Shown here: piece after piece, positions 33,811 to 46,498 of the stretch
Numbering within the stretch: the first letter of the stretch is position 1
Layout: each line of letters begins with the position of its first letter
From: Oncomelania hupensis
Taxonomy: Eukaryota > Mollusca > Gastropoda > Littorinimorpha > Pomatiopsidae
DNA: 64,000 bases
Direction of reading: 5' to 3'
Assembly: GCA_036898135.1 (NCBI GenBank)
Contig: CM072512.1
Span: 13,015,312 to 13,079,311 of the forward strand
Translations under genes and position numbers: made by a program
Notes under the pieces: generated by a model
The model's database searches: none
What the model was told of the DNA's origin: nothing
The model's input: only the letters and a program-made list of their open reading frames with translations

Positions 33811-36616
33811 CTATACTTGCAACTCAATACATTCTTTTTAATAAGCAACCATGTACGTTTTGTTTTGTAATGAACACCACATTGTATTATTTTCAATAAC
33901 ATATAAAGCCAGTGCGGACTGAATTTAGTTTTTATTGTAGAAAGCTTGTGGAGCGACGACTAGATTGTGGTGGTAGAGTTTTGTCTCTGTTACCATTATA
34001 CTTCTTATAATCGTAAGAAACATACAAAACAAAGAAGCAATATAAACAGGACACATCCACTTTTTGTTTGTATTGACTAAGACAGTTCACACTACAAGAT
34101 TTGTTTCCCTGAATAATTATATTTGTACTTTATTTAATAATAATAATAATAATTTATTTTATAAAGCGCAATTCCAAACTAAAACTCTGCTCAAAGCGCT
34201 CATACGCATACTCTCACACAAGCTCTCGCACAATAACAAGGTAAGAACTGCTGTGCTCCCTTGTCATGCCCACGCACTTTCTTACATCTAAAAATATAAA
34301 ATTATAATTTTTTACCATACAATTTCAACTAAATACACATATAAGATACCAATTTGAGCTAAATACACATATAAGATAACCATTTTCCTACTGTACAGTT
34401 TGACAAATGTATCTAATTACATCTAAATATATATTTTAAAAAGGTACGATTTTGTTTTGTAAGGAACACCTCATTGTATGATTTTATTTAATAAAATAAG
34501 ACAGTGTGTATATTGAAAACTAAAACTCGAGTATCTTAGTTTTTATTATAGAATGCATGTGGAGTGACGATTTGCGTGGTAGTGTTTGGTCTTGCTGTCA
34601 TTCTGTGTGTCGTCCTGCTGTGACGATCCTACGAGGCAGCGTGTCAGAAAAATAAATCAAAGTAGTTCCAACAGTGATAATTGAGGGAAGAGAAGAGGGG
34701 GTCTATTGTCAGAACAGATTTATTTAAGTTACTATAATTAACTATTTCTATTTGTTATGGTTGCCTAAAATTCACATTGTTGTGAAAAGACGTTAAATTA
34801 AAATATTGAATTGAAGAGAAGGGGGTCTGCAGATGAAGAAAACACAGAGACCCTTTGTTATCAGTTAGCTTGAGACGGTTGTTTGACATCCACGACTACT
34901 GGCTACTCTCCAAAGTTTGTGTGAACAAAAAGGTATGTGCATAAAATGCCAAAGACTTCCATTTTGATAAACAAAAAGAATACATTATTTCGTTAATTGT
35001 AATATTATTCAACTCACATTGTTGAAAATATAATTTTCTGAATTCATTCCTTATAAAAAGTTGGACCTAATAAAAAACGTATCCCGTCCCCATGAGGAGA
35101 TTTCTGGTAGAAAGAGATCTTAACCCCCCCCCCCTCCCATATGGTATAAAATTGTAAATCAGAATTTGGCAATATCTGGTTTTATGCCCAATTTGTAGGG
35201 AAATAGAGCAAACAGTAGGCCCTAATTGTGTGTACCAGTTTGGCTTGGGAATAAAAGGAGATATATTGCCCATAATTTATTAATACTTGTTGACAGCGTG
35301 TGTCAATTTCAAATAGTTCAAACCACTGGCTGTGAAGTCCGTATTTAAACAAACAATAAGATATAAGACATAGATAATTGTATTAAATATTTTATGAATT
35401 AACAAGTTCACTTGTACATTTTATTTTAATGGGATATAATAATAATTATTGAGTCTGTGCTCGGAATGACAGTAAAATAGGTCTGTCCATCAGTACTTTA
35501 AACAGTGCCCCCCCCAATCCTGAGCAGCTTCCGCCACCTGTGTATTATTATTATTATTACCAAGGATCGGGATGGGGTGGTACGTGTAGGTAAAATGGGG
35601 CTACGGGTAGGTTTAAAGGGGCATGGGTAGGCATAACGGGGAGATAAGGGGGTATATGGTGATGGTCGATTCCTTTCATCCATACCTGCGAAACGATCAA
35701 GGAGGGTACAGGTAGGTTACAAGGGGGGTACGGAAGGTATCAAGGGGGTATGGGGGAGGTATCAAGTGGGTTCGGGGAGGTATCAAGGGGTATGGTGAGG
35801 CATCATGGGGGGATGGGAAGATATCAGGGGGGGGTATGGGGAGGTATCAAGGGGGATATGGGGAGGTATCATCGTCCAAATGAAACTCGCAGACAACAGT
35901 TGTCTCTCTGTCTACATTTTAAACAGCAACCTGTGTACACCCTGGCTTGCCAGGGTACAAAACCACTAGTATATTATATAATCGGTCGAAAATGCCTTGT
36001 TCTGTGTTATCTCTGTACGAGCAGGTTAAAAAGCACATCCCTTAAATAATTGTTTTTTTGTCATTGTATTTAAAAATGAATTTTAATTTATAGGGATTAT
36101 ATATATAGTTAGTATTGTATTGTTAAATTATTGTATTGTTGTATTTTGTTGAATTCTCCAAAGTTTGTGTGAACAAAATGTATGCGCGCATAAAAATGCC
36201 AAAGACTTCCATTTTGATAAACAAACAAAAAGAATAAAATTATTTTGTTAATTATTTAATAAATATTTGTCGTTAACAACATTGTCAATTTCAAGTAGTG
36301 CAAACCACAGGTTGTGAAGTCTGTTTACTTACAAAAAACATTATAATTTAGGAATTTAACAAGTTCACTTCTACATTTTATTTTAATGGAATATTATTTA
36401 CAATAATTATTAAGTGTGAAAGAGCTCGGAATGATGCAGCATTACATAAAGATTGCTAGCTTACCTCGCTGCACACGCGCGCAGTACAATGAATTAGCTC
36501 GCTGGCTCAGTCAACGCACATTGGGTCTGCTTTACGTTCGTTATAGTTAAAAGTTCATTCGCATAATCCCAAGACACAATATTGGAGAGTGGAACAGTTA
36601 TAGACAGCAATACATG

Positions 36617-36643
36617 GCATATATATATATATATATATATATA
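36617..36643. repeat. (AT)n microsatellite
   Basis: Short AT repeat in the right arm. Confidence 0.85.
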
Positions 36644-37689
36644 GTATTAGTTCCAGAAGATCCGTTGGATCTCATTTTTGATATGATGATGATGGTCATT
36701 GTTGTCAGGGTGGCGACGTGGTGATCGTCCTTAACGCTCATGCAATAGGACGTTAAGCATCGTTTTCCTATATAGTAGTGGTTTGCCAGGTACACAGGTT
36801 GCTGTTTAAAATGTAGACAGTCAACTATTTCAGTTTCTAAATTTGAGTTGAGCCACTGTCAGCGTGATGTGCAAAACCGGTTATGAAAAAGTTTGAGTTG
36901 CCGAGTTATACATGTGATAGAACTTAAAACATCGTATACGGAAAAAATAACAGCTGAGTAAATAAATTACAAATATGATTTTACACAGAAAATATCTTGT
37001 AGCGGGGAAGGTTCAGCTGCATTGTGTTATGTTCTTTACACTCGATTGCTGGTGCGCGCCCAAGCACAAAAAACTGCACTACTGCCTATGCTTTCTATAC
37101 TCAACTGTACTAATTTCATTGTGCAGTGGTATTCACCAATGGGCAGCAATACAAGTGTGGTACTGTTCGAGCTCTTCACTTCTACAGTTTATTTTAATGG
37201 AATATTATTACAATGCTTGGGAATGATGCAGCATCACATAGAGATTGCTAGCTTACCGCGGCCCACGCGGGCAGTACAGTGAATTAGCTCGCTGGCTCAA
37301 GTCAACGCACATTGGGTCTGCGCTTTACGTTCATTCGCATAATCTCCAGACACAGTTATTGGAGAGTGGAAAAGATACATATAATATTAAAAGTATGTTT
37401 AAAGTTGTGTTTACACAAATAAAGCAAAAGTCTCACGAATTCAATTGGGTATGATGAATATTGTTATTTTATATTAGAGGGATTTAATGGTTTCTCTCTT
37501 CTATACTTAGAGTGTTGTGTGTGTGTATGTCGTTGGTACATCGTTGTGTGTGTGTGTGTTGTTTTTATTTTGGTATATTTCTTCTCTCTGCTATAAGCGC
37601 GCTTTCCTTAACCCTTTACCATTTTTACCTGAATGAATGGTGTATGTTTTTTATTTAACCCGTGGACCTGAATTTTTATTTCCTATATA

Positions 37690-37825
37690 TCCGGGGACGT
37701 TAAGCTAGCCAACGATACGAACGGGCTCTTTTCCAGGTCGGAGCCGGTTGACAGTTATCAAAGCAGATTTGAATCATCTAAGTAACGTTGCTCGATTTAA
37801 TGAGCCATTCGCCGTTACCATATGC
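37690..37825 (-). other. 18S rRNA-derived fragment (right arm)
   Basis: On the minus strand GCGAATGGCTCATTAAATC is exactly the conserved 18S sequence, followed by TTTGATAACTGT and GGCTCCGACCTGG-like 18S blocks in order. It keeps parts that the left-arm fragment has lost and vice versa. Confidence 0.75.
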
Positions 37826-38029
37826 ATCTTTTAGACAAGCATAAAAAAGGTAAAGGTAGTCCCATAGCCTTGTGGCCGTAGGGGAGCGTGATGTTGGAGA
37901 TCACACTTATCTTGGGCCAGCGTAATGAGGGTGATGCGGTACACTAAAAATCACGCATCTTAACTCAGCGCACCATCAATTGCAGGAAAAAGATCTCTTG
38001 CCGGGCAACACACGCATAAGGACACTTAT

Positions 38030-39520
38030 TTTCTCAGTGGGAACATTTTCGCTGCAGACAATATTGGTCAAAATCTCTCCTAAACGAACTGACAAGCGTA
38101 AGCCGAAGAAAAATATTCTTCCCCGGCACAGCTGCCTCGGGCCCAGTTAACACATTCAAGCGTTACACCGTTTGGCTGCAGCACACGGTTATATAATGGG
38201 ATAACCTCACCACGATCACCGCAAAATGGGGATAGGAAAAAAACACCAGGAATTTTCTTTTTAGCTCCCGTCGTCACCGAATGCACCCAACCCGCGCAAC
38301 CAACTTCGGACCGTGAGCTGTAGTGGGGAACATCTTCGCTGCAGACAATGTTGGTCAAAATCTCTCCTAAACGAAACGCCCACCAAACCGAGAAGCGTAG
38401 GCCGAAGAAAAATATTCTTCCCCGGCCCAGCTGCCGCGTTCCCAGTTACCGTTTGCTGAACACCCAAACAAGAAGACGAGCGCGCATCAACGTTACACCG
38501 TTTGGCTGCAGCGCACGGCTATAATGGATAACCTCACAACGATCACTGTAAAATAGGTGATAGGAAAATTCACCAGGAATTTTCTTTTTAGCTCCCCGTC
38601 GTCACCGAATGCACCCAACCCTCACAACAAACTTCGGACCGTAAGCTGTATATTATTGTAGGGCGACATTTTATTAAAACATCGTTTCCCAGCGCACATT
38701 TAAAAAAACAATCGTTGCTTCTCAAATTGCGGACCAAACTGTTATTTCTTTCGTTTCACCATTTTCGCTGCAGACAATATTGGTCAAAATCTCTCCTAAA
38801 CGAAACAAACGCCCACCGAACCGAGAAGCGTAGGCCGAAGAAAAATATTCGTTTGGCTGCAGCGCACTGCTATAATGGATAACCTTCACCACGATCACCG
38901 CAAAATGGGGATATTGAAAAAACAACAAGAATTTTTTTTTTAGTTACCATCGTCACCAAATACACCCAACCCGCGCGCAACAAAACTTCGGACCGTGAGC
39001 TGTAGTGGGAACATTTTCTCTGCAGACAAAATTGGTCAAAATCTATCCTAAACGAAACGCCCACCGAACCGAGAAGCGTAGGCCGAAGAAAAATATTCTT
39101 CCCCGGCCCAACTGCCTCGGTCCCAGTTGCCGTTTGCTGAACGACGCCCAAACAAGAAGACGACCGCGTCCTTCACCAGACCACATTCAAGCTTTACACC
39201 GTTTTGGCTGCAGCGCCCGGCTATAACGGATAACCTCACCACCATCACCGCAAAATGGGGGGGATAGGAAAAAACACCAGGAATTTTCTTTTTAGCTCCC
39301 GTCGGCACCGAATGCACTCAACCCGCGCAACAAACTTCGGACCGTAAGCTGTAGTGGGAACATTTTCGCTGCAGACAATATTTGTCAAAATTTCTCCTAA
39401 ACGAAACGCCCACCGAACCGAGAAGCGTAGGCCGAAGAAAAATATTCTTCCCCGGCCCAGCTGCCTCGGTCCCAGTTACCGTTTGCTAAACTTCGGACCG
39501 TGAGCTGTAGGCCGACATTT
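38030..39520. repeat. tandem array, five irregular units
   Basis: The anchor GCTGCAGACAA occurs at about 38051, 38338, 38767, 39019 and 39368, so spacing varies from about 250 to 430 bp by internal deletions. Units share CGAGAAGCGTAGGCCGAAG, AAATATTCTTCCCCGGC and CACCAGGAATTTTCTTTTTA. Confidence 0.9.
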
Positions 39521-39661
39521 TATCAAGACATCGTCCCGGCGCAACAATCGTTGCTAGTACCTTAGCCGTGACAGTAGGCCGACCAGTTAACGAACACCGC
39601 CGCCTGCACCGATATGCGGCTGTGGTGATACGTGCTTTGTGGATAGCCTTGCTCTCACAAG

Positions 39662-39871
39662 CTACACGGTGCGAGAAGAGGTTAGGTGCCCCAATGCGCT
39701 CTCTCTGTTTGACGCTTTGGATTTCAATTTGGCCGTTACTTGATCGCCATTATCTGAGCCATCGTTCAAACGATTTCGACCAAATTGGGTACGAATATGA
39801 CCGATGGTAAGGGCTACGCTCCCGTGCCATCGTATTTCTTCTATCTCAAAAGTCAAGGTCGCTGGCGACAT
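39662..39871 (-). CDS. small ORF shared by both inverted arms (right)
   Basis: 69 codons starting MSPATLTFEIEEIRWHGSVA; matches the left-arm ORF for about 50 residues and then diverges. No family recognised; may not be translated. Confidence 0.3.
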   Translation of the reverse strand: MSPATLTFEIEEIRWHGSVALTIGHIRTQFGRNRLNDGSDNGDQVTAKLKSKASNRESALGHLTSSRTV

Positions 39872-40164
39872 TCTTGTAGCTACACCCTTCTTATCCTTTA
39901 CATCTCAACAACAGAGGACGCACTTAGTACTACCAAGGTCTTGGTACTACCTGCATAGTATATCTCTCTTCTATTTATACGAATAACGAATCTTTATTGT
40001 CCCCATTTGCACTAGGATATTTGTGTGTGATGCACAGTAACTGTTGACATATTAAGAAGACAACACAAAGGTTAGCGTACATGTACATAGCGTTGTGTAG
40101 AATATTACCAATTTTATACTTGGTTTTGTCACACTATTTTATTGTCATGTATGGTTTTAAAAAG

Positions 40165-40200
40165 TACATTACATGATTATTGCTTTAGGTCCAGCGGACT
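40165..40200 (+). repeat. short fragment of the ~0.6-kb repeat
   Basis: ATTGCTTTAGGTCCAGCGG, the 5' end of the family clustered at 44.5-53.3 kb, inserted in the 40.1-kb copy of a segment that lacks it at 20.2 kb. Confidence 0.75.
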
Positions 40201-41206
40201 CAAGTGTCTATTACATTGTCTTCACCTAAATTTTTATGAACTTTCGTGATTATTCAGTGTGCTTCAATTGTATAATTGTAATTTTTATATTTTCGGAGAG
40301 AGGACTCTCTCCTTTTCCGGACCAGGGAGGGGCATATATGACAGAGTCCAAATTATGGTTTCAATACAATGTTAGAAATATACCACAGTTGTTGGAATTG
40401 ATGTCACGTTTTAACAAATTTGAGAAGCGTATTACAATTGCTGGAAATGCTTAGTTTTGATACAAAAAAGTCTGTTTAAGTGTTCATAATAAGAGTTTAT
40501 AAAAACGAAAATGTACAGGCGCATTAACCAAGAAGACAGAACCATCGAATTTTGTCATACGTAGGCTACTACCACTTTGGTACTACTGCGCTATCAGTTC
40601 GCTATCGGGGAGGGCATCACAAAATTATACGTACTATATGTACTGCGCTACCAGTCCGCTATCGGGGATCCAAAAAATTCTTGCCGATGGTCCATTCTTC
40701 TTGGTTAATGCGCCTGTGCGACAACAAAAGAAGAAGAAGACGAACAATTTCACATCCGGGTGACTATGTAATGACATAGACACATACATTGCCGAGCACG
40801 CTTTATTTTGTCATCAGCCGGCAGAAGGTATACGAGCGGCAATCTCCGTGAGTTCGTTCATATTTTTACATTTCTGAGGAACGGCTAATTCCGTTCTTTC
40901 AATAAATATAATAATATTTGAGAGCCACAGGGACTACCTGTATCCCACAGGCGCTTGTATCTGGGCCAGCAAGCGCCTATGGCCACGCGAGCGCCTATCA
41001 ATAATGGTATTGGATGCAGTCAATCTAAAATTTCTAATAGCGATATTTTTAGATCCTGCCTGTGTGCGTATGCGTCAATGTGTGTCTGTAGATGTTAGGA
41101 GGAGCGATGTGTGTAATTGTGTTTTGTGCTTACTGAGACAGGATCTTGATATATGTTTGCTTGCTCGCTCTGGACAGCGGTAACGTCTCCATCCTAACCC
41201 TCTTAA

Positions 41207-42031
41207 GATCTTAGTGCGGCCTTTGACACCGTCGACCATCACACCCTATTCAATACCCTTCGGGATTACTTTGGAATCTCTGGATCAGTTTTGGATTGGT
41301 TTCGATCTAACCTTTCGGATAGAACTCAGGCGGTCGCTGTGGATGGCTGTTTCTCCAGCAGAGCTGACTTGGTGTGCGGGGTTCCACAGGGGTCCGTTTT
41401 AGGCCCTGTTTTGTTCATAATGTACACCAAGCCACTGCTCATCTTGATCGAAAAGCATGCTGTTGAGAGCCAGTCGTTTGCAGATGACACGCAGCTGTAC
41501 AAACCCACCCATCCTTCTCTTGTTAACTTCGCTGTCCAGTCCATGCGGGAATGCATTGGTGAGGTCAAGTCATGGATGGCCCTCAGTAGGCTGAAGTTGA
41601 ACGACGACAAGACAGAAGCACTCCTTATCCACAATCACAAATCATCCTTTGCCTCGTCTCTCCCCACTTCTCTTCAAGTAGGCTGCTCTGACATACAGTT
41701 CTCTCCCTCTGCTAGGAATCTTGGCTACATTCTCTCCGATGACATGTCCCTCAACAATCACATCTCTCACATCTGTCGCTCTGCTTACACCGCCATTCGT
41801 CAGATCAGCTCCATCCGCCATTGCCTCACTATTAGTGCTACAAAAACATTAGCCTGTGCTATCGTTCTCTCTCGTCTAGACTATTGCAACTCTCTTTGGT
41901 CAGGTTCACCTAAACACTTTATCGATAAACTGCAAAGGGTCCAAAACTCTGCTGCTAGGTTAGTTCAAGCGCGATCACATCACTCCACTTCTCTACTCTC
42001 TTCACTGGCTCCCTGTTCAAGCCCGCATTGA
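41207..42031 (+). pseudogene. LINE reverse transcriptase, partial
   Basis: 275 codons without a stop. Blocks in order: DLSAAFDTVDH (palm), FRSNLSDRTQAV, GVPQGSVLGPVLF (template-grip motif), SFADDTQLY (the catalytic FADD box, 41474-41500), LKLNDDKTEAL, RNLGYILSDDMSL, CAIVLSRLDYCNSLW, LQRVQNSAARLV. All are hallmarks of non-LTR RTs. The real C terminus continues in another frame (LHWLPVQARIDYK, CPSYLTDFL) after a frameshift near 42003, and a stop precedes the start, so this is a dead, 5'-truncated copy. Confidence 0.9.
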
Positions 42032-42638
42032 CTACAAACTGTCCACTCTCTGTCACAACTTCTCTGACTCCTGCCCTTCCTATCTTACTGATTTTCTAAC
42101 TGTATTATTATCCTGATTGACTCTTACCCTCTGACTGATGACGGATGCCGGTGGGGTGCCGTCCATGGCTTGACATGTAAATAGTCTGTAGGCTATATTT
42201 AGATCTATCTAATTAATTTTATATAATTATTTTTGCATTAGTTTCTATATTATGTTATTGATACTATTTTATTTCTGCAATAGTGATGAGTCGGGTCTTG
42301 TCTTTTTATCCGATCATTGTATTAATTGACCATTGTTAGATGTAACAAATTTTTTGTTATATTTTAAATCTGTATGGTGAATCTTATTATTATTTAATAT
42401 GCCATTGTATTAATATTTTTTGTTTGTTTGTTTTATTATGCATGTGTAGTGTATTGCATATGTTGTTGTTCCCTTGTATGCCTTGGCGAGTACGGTTGGA
42501 GTGAATGCTTGCATACCCTGTTTTATTGTTTATGTTTGTTCTAAAGATATATCCTATGTTAAGAGTGGTGAGCCCAGCCCTGAGCTGGGGTATCGCGCTA
42601 TATAAGCCTACTTTATTATTATTATTATTATTATTTAA
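41207..42638 (+). mobile_element. L2/CR1-like LINE fragment with RT and 3' tail
   Basis: Starts inside the RT at DLSAAFDTVDHHTLF and ends in GCGCTATATAAGCCTAC plus (TTA)n at about 42600-42638, the microsatellite tail typical of these LINEs. 5'-truncated; after the RT there is a frameshift near 42003 and loss of the last coding part, then about 500 bp of 3' untranslated sequence. Confidence 0.85.
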
Positions 42639-42639
42639 A

Positions 42640-44500
42640 ATATTATTTCTATGTTTTACCTTTTTAAAGAGGCTTATGCCTCTATTTTGTGTTCTCTAAA
42701 TTGTAATATGCCTGCCTTTTTCGTTTGTTTGGTAGTTTTACAATACAATGTTAGTTATTTATTTATCTTTAAATAAAAAAAAAATTTTTACGCTATGGCT
42801 GCATATTTAACATTTAATGCTTGCTGAATGACTGTTCTTTGTGCGCTTTAACGTAAAGGAAGTAAACTAATATGTTTGTTTTTGTGAAACCTATTATATA
42901 TGATTGGTGTGTGCGTGCGTGCGTGTGTGTGTGTGTATGCGTATGTGTGTGAGGGTGTTTCTGGGTGTCACGTGGGGTTTATGGGCTCTGCACAATGGAA
43001 TTATGGACCCTCACGTTTATTCGGTGGGAACTGCTAGTAAGTCACCCTATGAATTACTTTAATAAATTTATTTGTTTAGCTCGTTCTGTGTTAAGGTTGG
43101 GGTACAGAAATAGATAGAAAAATGGTAAAAGATACTGTCACACTAGCTTTCACACGGCTATGAATCATATGTAGTCCAGCCACTTGATAACAGTTAAAAT
43201 CACACATTTATTTCTTCTACTCTATACAAGATTCTCTAAGTACTAATCTAACTTAAAATGTCTCAGTCACTGCTAATAGTTCGATCGCTGATAGTCTAGG
43301 CAGCTGTTATATCTTCCTCGGGCACTTGCTATAATATCTCATGTAGATTTGGACTACTGTGGTCCGTTTTACAGTTTCTGAAGAGTTGGACTACTGTGGT
43401 CCTGTTATGATCAGTTTAAGTGCACTTTCGGAGATTACACTTAACTTTCTGATGGTACGGTCGAAGTCCTTCTGTGAGGTAGCTTCTGGGACACCTTTGT
43501 CGTTGTGTAGTTGGGTTCCCTTGCCACGCTGTGGGGTCTGACAGGGTGTTTTTCAAGGTAGCTCTTTCCGGCTTGTGCGGCAGAGTCTCCTCAACCAACT
43601 AGTCGTTTCTGTGGAGTGGGACGCACAGGATAGCTCGGGATAGCTCGCCTGCTCGTCTGTAATATAAGAGACGAAATTCTGCACAACCCTGAATAATCGG
43701 TTTGTGCAGAGCGTCTCACTGAAAGCCAAAGTAGCCCTCAGTGATAGCTCCACATCTCTATACATAAGCGACGAACATTCTGCTACTTCCGGGTTCCACT
43801 GGAATCTCACTCTAAATTCCTATACATACATAAATATCAATCGCGTCTAACTATACACATACAGAATTAATAATATTATAAACATTCAGTGGTACAGTCA
43901 CTGGTCTGCAAACATACATATAAGTTAAACAACAGTGGTTCCATATGGTATGCATCATGGCGGCGCAACCGGTCGTGTTTCGCCTCGTGGTAGGCTCTTC
44001 CACGTGGTCCCGCAAATTCGGATTAACAATTCACATTTATGCATAGCAAATTCCACAAACATAATTTCAACAATAATATAAATATATCACGATGAAACAG
44101 AAGGGTGTTCATTTACCTGTTTGACAAGTTCAGGCCCGTGATGACTTGATAGAATTCTAAGATTCCTAAGTCCTGCTTCCTGGTCTATGAGTGAAGAGCT
44201 TTCTCTAGCTGTGGAGATGTTGACTCTACCTCGTCTCACACACGACTGATTCAAACTGTGTTAGGCTCTGACACAGTCAATACTGCTCTACCCACTGAGC
44301 CTGCTTCTGATTGGTTAAAACGGTCCGATTCAAAGCTCAAGTGTTGATTGAGTCACTACGCTGTGTGGGTCAGGCTCGCAGTGTGCTGTAATTGCTGCTG
44401 TGTACTATACTAACTCTCTACTGTTACAAATACTACACATGGCTAAATAGTCAATGGGCAGGGTAAACAGCTCGGTTCATGACACTGGGGGTGCATTACA
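42640..44500. other. stretch without recognised gene
   Basis: Contains a (GT)n tract at 42905-42950 and a locally repeated GGACTACTGTGGTCC (43348 and 43389). No coding or element signature strong enough to name. Confidence 0.5.
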
Positions 44501-44508
44501 TTACATTA

Positions 44509-45085
44509 CATGATTTTTGCTTTAGGTCCAGCGGACTCTTCTGAGCCAAATCAGGACCGGACAACCCCCGATCCGCATAAAAGATCTGCTGAAACAACCC
44601 TAGTGGTAAAACTGAAGGCTCTCCACCAGCCAGTCACTTTACAATAAAGACATCCCAAGTAGGGGACGCTGAGGCTATACTCTAATTTATCGAACCCCCG
44701 TTTACAAAAACAAAATAGAATACAAACATCATTATAAATTATCAACAAAACACATACATATAAAATGCCTACATTGCTAAATAATAACATCATAGGAAGC
44801 CCCAGAGACCACCTGGCAGAAAGCGTCCAATAATTATTCCCAAGCTGATCCAACAGACCTCACACACAAATAATTTAATAAGGAGTCTTGTCCCGGAAGA
44901 GTTTTCAAGAAAAAAGGTAGGTGACTGGTTTATCGAAGAAGAAGATAGTATAGCAGATTGATTTGATAGAACAGAGTAGGAATGAGAAAGAACAAATGAA
45001 AGACAGAAACAGTGGGAATTTAAAGCGCTAACTTTCCAGAAAGTGGGGATACTATTTATACTGAAACCCCCGGCACCCCAACGGG
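44509..45085 (+). repeat. ~0.6-kb repeat family, copy 1
   Basis: Starts TTTAGGTCCAGCGGACTC, passes AAAAGATCTGCTGAAACAAC and TCCAACAGACCTCA, ends AAACCCCCGGCACCCC. Non-coding. Confidence 0.9.
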
Positions 45086-45409
45086 GGAGTGAAACCTATT
45101 ATTCATGATTGGTGTGTGTGGTGTGTGCATGCGTGTGTGTGCGTATGTGTGTGAGGGTGTTTCTGGAGGTGCGCGCACGCTCGTTGGTGCTTTGTCTTGC
45201 ATGCCGCAGAGAGGAGGGGGGAGCGGGACAGCCAGTGGGTGAGAGAGAGCGAGAGTTGGGGAGAGAGATAGTATGTTAAACTGTACTTACACATGAACGA
45301 TTCTATTGTTTAGTGCTTCTGTGTGATTATTTGCAAATTCAAATGTAGGCTTATGTACGCTTTATTTGTTTATATATATCCCCATGGGAAGCTCCATCCA
45401 ACCTCAGTG

Positions 45410-45410
<1 letters not shown>

Positions 45411-45467
<57 letters not shown>
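45411..45467. repeat. (TTA)n microsatellite
   Basis: About 19 TTA units, directly before the repeat at 45475. Confidence 0.95.
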
Positions 45468-45474
45468 CGAGGAT

Positions 45475-45635
45475 TTTAATAGCGCACATATCTCGCAGTA
45501 CTTGGCGACTCAAGGCGATACAGGATTTAACTCAAGCCGCCCGAGGCGCCAACTTGCAGCCTTTGGGCGCATTGTAATAATGCGTCAGACAACTGAGCAC
45601 AATCCTGGGCAGCCAGGGATGGGGGAGAAGGTATG
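45475..45635 (+). repeat. AGCCGCCCGAGGCGCC-family repeat, copy 2
   Basis: Same order of blocks as 27470-27665. Confidence 0.7.
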
Positions 45636-46425
45636 TGTTACGTCACTCAAGTTTGAATCCAGGCTAGCGCGGGCGAAGTGTCGGGTGACTTTCTTTACAT
45701 TGAGTGTGTGTATGGGTGTATGGGTGTGTGTGTGTGTATGTGTGTGTGTGTGTGTGACTATAATATTATAGATAACCAAAAAAGACCATCAAAGGCATGG
45801 GCGCTCGCGTATCCAGATACAAGCGCCTGTGCTTGCGGATGGGTTGTTTTATCCCCTTCAGAAACGCCCATAGTGACACACACACAAAATGTCAAGAAAG
45901 GCAACGCTGTCAGCCAGAACGAGGAAACCGAAAATATGTGACAAGACAATCATGGGAAAGCCAAACCTATACCTCCTAAAAAAGAAAAAAAACCAAACAA
46001 ACTTAGTCGGGTCCTTTTGTATGATCATTTTGATACAGGTACATAAGGTAATTCTCTCCTTCCTACTATGACCACAACCCCCATCACCATTTCTACTTTC
46101 CTCAACCATCACCACTCTCCCCCACTCCTGACCCTCTCGCCCACCCTCCCCATCACTTGAGCTACACCTCCACCTCAACCGCCATCACCATCACCACCAC
46201 TCCCAGCACCACTATTACTGTTACAGGACAAACCGATATGTAGGCTACACCAGAACTGCGGGCCATCACCATAAAACGTGAACCGTTTTTTTATTTTTTT
46301 AAATTTTCTGTTAAACAGCCGAATCAGCAGTGGAAAAACAAGTTTCAATTTCACGTTGTCATGTCACGCTGCTCCTATAGTAACATTAGCTGTCATTGGT
46401 ACAGTCTAAGAAGGCGCCGAGGGGA

Positions 46426-46464
46426 CAAAGAGTGTATGAAGTTATATTTTTCATACACTCTTTG
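46426..46464. repeat. perfect hairpin, 15-bp arms
   Basis: CAAAGAGTGTATGAA and its exact reverse complement with a 9-base loop. Confidence 0.9.
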
Positions 46465-46498
46465 GATCGGAACAAGCACTCATAAGCATAGCATTATA

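Larger units (their letters stand above)
30663..40088. repeat. large nested inverted repeat (~9.4 kb)
   Basis: The left arm (30663-32300) is matched in reverse order and orientation by the right arm (34650-40088). Pairs: 30663-31210 with 39560-40088; 31360-31460 with 38015-38090 and its tandem copies; 31545-31720 with 37690-37825; 31855-32140 with 35020-35350; 32170-32300 with 34650-34760. Colinear mirror order over five blocks is hard to explain by separate insertions. The right arm is longer because of a tandem array and direct duplications (34910-35460, 36130-36600, 37140-37380). The centre holds ~125-bp tandem repeats and a 145-codon ORF. It may be a fold-back type mobile element or an inverted duplication; the class is not known. 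Confidence 0.75.

Noticed and set aside
43137..44486. Solo LTR (TGTCA...TGACA ends, about 1350 bp)
   Set aside because: No target duplication, primer-binding site or polypurine tract; a five-base inverted match is weak evidence.
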